DNA of 64,000 bases, taken from the NCBI RefSeq assembly GCF_002161355.1, contig NZ_NFHL01000010.1, forward strand, positions 42,954-106,953, given 5' to 3'. Under the pieces are notes generated by a model, which worked only from the letters and a program-made list of their open reading frames with translations, made no database searches and had not been told where the DNA came from. This document shows, piece by piece, positions 61,685 to 64,000 of the stretch (within the stretch, counting starts at the first letter, position 1; every line of letters begins with the position of its first letter). A program made the position numbers and the translations under genes. The stretch comes from Lachnoclostridium sp. An76 (GTDB lineage Bacteria; Bacillota; Clostridia; Lachnospirales; Lachnospiraceae).

Positions 61685-62107
61685 TCAGAGGTATACCTTC
61701 ATGGTGATCGTTGTGCCTTCCCCGATCACAGTGTCGATCTGCATTTCATCCGTAAACCGCTTCATGTTCGGCAGGCCCATGCCGGCTCCGAACCCCAGGG
61801 AACGGACGTCTTCGCGCGCGGTGGAATACCCCTCCTGCATGGCTTTGTCAATGTCAGGGATCCCCGGTCCCCGGTCCGCCAGCACCATGGTCACCGCATC
61901 GTCGGAGACGGATACGCTGATCGTCCCGCCTTCCGCGTGGATCACCATATTGATCTCCCCTTCGTACATTGCGATGGCGACTTTGCGGATGGCGTCGCTG
62001 CTGACTCCCAGCATTTTGAGCTTATTTTTTACGGAACTGCTGGCTTCCCCGGCCCGGGTGAAATCGTCGCCGTCGATGGTGTAGGTAAATGTAAGCTGTT
62101 CGCTCAT
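61685..62107 (-). CDS. histidine-kinase-like ATPase, RsbW/SpoIIAB type
   Basis: A 140-residue stand-alone HATPase domain with N-box EGEINMVIHAEGG, G1 ADRGPGIPD and G2 GFGAGMGLPNMKRF motifs, like the anti-sigma kinases RsbW and SpoIIAB. No sigma factor or antagonist is next to it, so its target is unknown. It starts directly after the DRTGG gene and precedes the hydrogenase-like gene by 30 bases. Confidence 0.87.
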   Translation of the reverse strand: MSEQLTFTYTIDGDDFTRAGEASSSVKNKLKMLGVSSDAIRKVAIAMYEGEINMVIHAEGGTISVSVSDDAVTMVLADRGPGIPDIDKAMQEGYSTAREDVRSLGFGAGMGLPNMKRFTDEMQIDTVIGEGTTITMKVYL

Positions 62108-62452
62108 TTAAGCACCTCCCCGGAGCCCATGCTCGTATAATATGCCGCATGTGGTAAACATATAGTGGTCAGTGGCGAGCACAGCGATGCTTTTCCCCCG
62201 GGCGAGGGCGAGCATGTTTTCGTCCGGCAGTTTCCCCCGGACAAAGATGATGCACACAATGTCCAGCATCTCGGCAGTGCGCACGACCTGGGGATTGCAC
62301 AGCCCGGTGATGAGCACGGAACATTTGCCGCAGTATGCGAGCACATCGCTCATCATGTCAGCGGAAAAGACGAACTGGGCGTCAAGATCCGCCAGTTCTT
62401 CCCCGTACAGGAATTTTGCGTCAAGGGCTTCCTTCATTTCTCTGATCGTCAT
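62108..62452 (-). CDS. DRTGG-domain small protein (copy 1)
   Basis: A 114-residue DRTGG-like protein (TIREMKEALDAKFLYGEELADL, GKCSVLITGLCNPQVVRTAEM in part). The frame extends upstream to 62545 but AGGAGGTTTTT directly before 62452 decides the start. It is the first gene of the minus-strand operon DRTGG-ATPase-hydrogenase-DRTGG-PHP. Confidence 0.82.
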   Translation of the reverse strand: MTIREMKEALDAKFLYGEELADLDAQFVFSADMMSDVLAYCGKCSVLITGLCNPQVVRTAEMLDIVCIIFVRGKLPDENMLALARGKSIAVLATDHYMFTTCGILYEHGLRGGA

Positions 62453-62481
62453 AAAAACCTCCTGAAAAAGATAGTAGATGA

Positions 62482-62529
62482 TATACTGGTCCATGCAGCA
62501 GAAACGCTGCGATATGTACTGCCAGTATA
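62482..62529 (-). promoter_or_regulatory. inverted repeat in leader of the hydrogenase-like operon
   Basis: TATACTGG (62482-62489) and CCAGTATA (62522-62529) form perfect arms; inside, GCAGC (62495-62499) pairs with GCTGC (62506-62510). One outer arm is the -10 element itself, so the leader RNA or an operator could act here. Confidence 0.5.
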
Positions 62530-62552
62530 ACATTTGCATATTCAAAAAGCAA
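62524..62552 (-). promoter_or_regulatory. sigma-A promoter of the minus-strand hydrogenase-like operon
   Basis: On the minus strand TTGCTT (62552-62547), 17 bases and TATACT (62529-62524). Confidence 0.65.
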
Positions 62553-62565
62553 TGAATTGCTTTTT
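62544..62565. promoter_or_regulatory. shared palindrome between two divergent promoters
   Basis: Perfect 10-base arms, AAAAAGCAAT (62544-62553) and its complement (62556-62565), around two bases. Each arm holds one of the two facing -35 elements. A single dimeric regulator bound here could control both directions. Confidence 0.6.
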
Positions 62566-62585
62566 TGAAGGAATTCGATTAGAAT
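62557..62585 (+). promoter_or_regulatory. sigma-A promoter of ald
   Basis: TTGCTT (62557-62562), 17 bases and TAGAAT (62580-62585), about 75 bases before the ald start codon. Confidence 0.65.
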
Positions 62586-62660
62586 GGGGATAAACTATCA
62601 GAAAACAGCGCGACGTGGCGGCTACGGCACGACATGGAGCGCAGCAGGAGGGAACGCAGC

Positions 62661-63773
62661 ATGAAAGTAGGATGTGTAAAAGAGATCAAAAAGCAGGAGT
62701 ACCGTGTCGGGATGACTCCGGACAATGTGAAAAGTTATGTGAATGCCGGGCATACGGTATATATTGAGGCCGGGGCCGGGGAAGGATCCGGTTTTGAGGA
62801 CAGCGAGTACAGCGCAGCGGGCGCGCTGCTGTGCGCAGACCCGGGGGAAGTGTGGGAAAAGTCTGATATGGTCATCAAAGTCAAAGAACCTCTCCCGGAA
62901 GAATATGGATATTTCAGGGAAGGGCTTGTTTTGTACACATATTTCCATCTCGCGGCAGACGAGAAGCTCACGGACGCGCTCCTTGACGCGGGAGTGAAGA
63001 GCGTGGCTTACGAGACGCTGATCGAGAAGAACGGGTCGATCCCGCTGCTCGCGCCGATGAGCCAGATCGCAGGGCGGCTCAGTATCCAGGAAGGGGCAAA
63101 ATATCTGGAGAAACCCTTCGGCGGAAGGGGAGTCCTGCTCTCGGGAGTGCCGGGCACTCCGAAGGCAAAAGTCGTGATCCTGGGAGCGGGGGGCGTAGGG
63201 ACAAACGCGTGCAGGACAGCAGTCGGCATGGGAGCGGACGTGACAATACTGGACGTGAACCTGGAGCGGCTTGCTTATCTGGACGACATCTTCGGGGCAC
63301 GGATCCAGACGCTGTACAGCACGGACGCTGCCATCGAAAAAGAAGTATCTGACGCGGACCTGGTGGTCGGGGCAGTGCTCATCCCCGGGAAATCAGCGCC
63401 AAAGCTTATGAAAAAAGAATATCTCAAAAATATGAAGCCGGGAAGCGTGATCGTAGACGTCGCCGTGGACCAGGGCGGATGCTGTGAGACGACAAAAGCG
63501 ACATACCATGACGATCCGGTATATACGGTGGACGGGGTCGTGCACTACTGCGTGGGCAATATGCCGGGAGCTGTGCCGAGGACATCGACGATCGCCCTGA
63601 CGAACGCGACGTTGAAGTACGGGCTTCAGATCGCGGACAAAGGGCTGGAGGATGCCTGCCGGGAAAATGATGTGATCTACTCAGCAGTCAACACTTACGG
63701 AGGAAAGCTGACATGCAGGAATGTTGCGGACAGCTTCGGCAGAGAATATACGGATATCAGGACACTGGTCTGA
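62661..63773 (+). CDS. ald: alanine dehydrogenase
   Basis: A 370-residue NAD-dependent enzyme that interconverts alanine with pyruvate and ammonia. MKVGCVKEIKKQEYRVGMTP is the conserved start; VKVKEPLPEEY-like text, LYTYFHLAAD with the catalytic His, the Rossmann motif VVILGAGGVGTNACRTA, and VVDVAVDQGGCCETT follow. AGGAGGG precedes the ATG at 62661; the frame opens at 62634. Length is standard. Confidence 0.96.
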   Translation: MKVGCVKEIKKQEYRVGMTPDNVKSYVNAGHTVYIEAGAGEGSGFEDSEYSAAGALLCADPGEVWEKSDMVIKVKEPLPEEYGYFREGLVLYTYFHLAADEKLTDALLDAGVKSVAYETLIEKNGSIPLLAPMSQIAGRLSIQEGAKYLEKPFGGRGVLLSGVPGTPKAKVVILGAGGVGTNACRTAVGMGADVTILDVNLERLAYLDDIFGARIQTLYSTDAAIEKEVSDADLVVGAVLIPGKSAPKLMKKEYLKNMKPGSVIVDVAVDQGGCCETTKATYHDDPVYTVDGVVHYCVGNMPGAVPRTSTIALTNATLKYGLQIADKGLEDACRENDVIYSAVNTYGGKLTCRNVADSFGREYTDIRTLV

Positions 63774-63812
63774 ATGGCCTTGGAGCTGTATGCGAGGATT
63801 TGTCATAAATGT

Positions 63813-63853
63813 AGAAGACTGAAACCTGAATGACTGAGGTTTCAGTCTTTTTA
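63813..63853 (+). terminator. rho-independent terminator of ald
   Basis: AAGACTGAAACCT (63815-63827) pairs perfectly with AGGTTTCAGTCTT (63837-63849), followed by TTTTATATATTT. Confidence 0.92.
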
Positions 63854-63930
63854 TATATTTCAATCAGGTAAGGAGACCGAAATCTGGAAACGGTATGGTG
63901 AAAGTATACAAAAAATTCATAATGTTAGTG

Positions 63931-63966
63931 TATAATTATTATTGGCAAAAATAGGAATTATTCCTA
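63931..63966 (+). promoter_or_regulatory. -10 element and operator-like palindrome ahead of an off-window gene
   Basis: TATAAT at 63931-63936 is followed by the perfect palindrome TAGGAATTATTCCTA (63952-63966, centre at 63959). No good -35 is seen. The controlled gene would lie beyond the window end. A metal-responsive or other dimeric repressor is possible. Confidence 0.4.
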
Positions 63967-64000
63967 AATAAAAAGGGAAGCAGAGAAAATCCCCACTTCC

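Overview
The window reads as chromosomal DNA of an anaerobic, low-redox Gram-positive bacterium of the class Clostridia, most like Lachnospiraceae. The evidence is AGGAGG-type ribosome binding sites, TTGACA/TATAAT-like promoters with 17-base spacers, a complete oxygen-independent (cbi-type) cobalamin pathway, an [FeFe]-hydrogenase-like regulatory cluster, an EFR1-type flavodoxin/ferredoxin protein and coiled-coil NlpC/P60 wall hydrolases. The backbone is GC-rich by eye. Two stretches (about 10.7-14.6 kb and 22.3-29.8 kb) are clearly AT-rich and look acquired. No tRNA, rRNA or CRISPR array was seen.

Layout. 0-4.1 kb: 3' part of gltB and all of gltD (glutamate synthase). 4.2-7.6 kb: two paralogous secreted NlpC/P60 hydrolases with near-identical promoter architecture, separated by a glyoxalase-like gene and a strongly palindromic element. 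7.7-10.7 kb: small housekeeping genes (GNAT, peroxiredoxin, MBL hydrolase, DUF1648 membrane protein, small acidic protein). 10.6-14.6 kb: a graveyard of mobile-element debris (truncated Fic gene; fragments of an AraC regulator, an alcohol dehydrogenase and a conjugative-element SSB) plus an AT-rich orphan membrane protein. 14.6-20.2 kb: sugar acetyltransferase, a MerR-controlled ABC exporter, YbaK deacylase, EFR1 protein and one unknown gene.

20.3-57.1 kb is a cobalamin biosynthesis region. A cbiG-cbiJ fusion gene lies at its left edge. It is separated from the rest by a 7-kb AT-rich defence island with six tightly packed genes: a BsuBI/PstI-type methyltransferase and endonuclease, followed without a gap by qatA-qatB-qatC-qatD. 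A LexA-like palindrome lies just upstream of the single visible promoter. To the right come cobO, a cobalamin riboswitch, and one long co-directional run: cbiMNQO cobalt importer, cbiK, cbiD, cbiL, cbiF, cbiH, cbiET, cbiA, cobT, cobS, cobC, cbiB, cobD, cbiP, hemC, cobA-hemD, an oligopeptide-type ABC transporter, a duplicated-domain cobU, cbiC and a precorrin-2 dehydrogenase. With cbiGJ this gives every step from porphobilinogen to adenosylcobalamin. hemA, hemL and hemB are not in the window. Several of these genes carry short tandem repeats or low-complexity insertions.

57.2-64 kb: a SIR2 plus tetratricopeptide-repeat protein with its own promoter (a possible stand-alone defence NADase), then a five-gene minus-strand cluster around an [FeFe]-hydrogenase-like sensor protein, and alanine dehydrogenase transcribed divergently from it across a shared palindrome.
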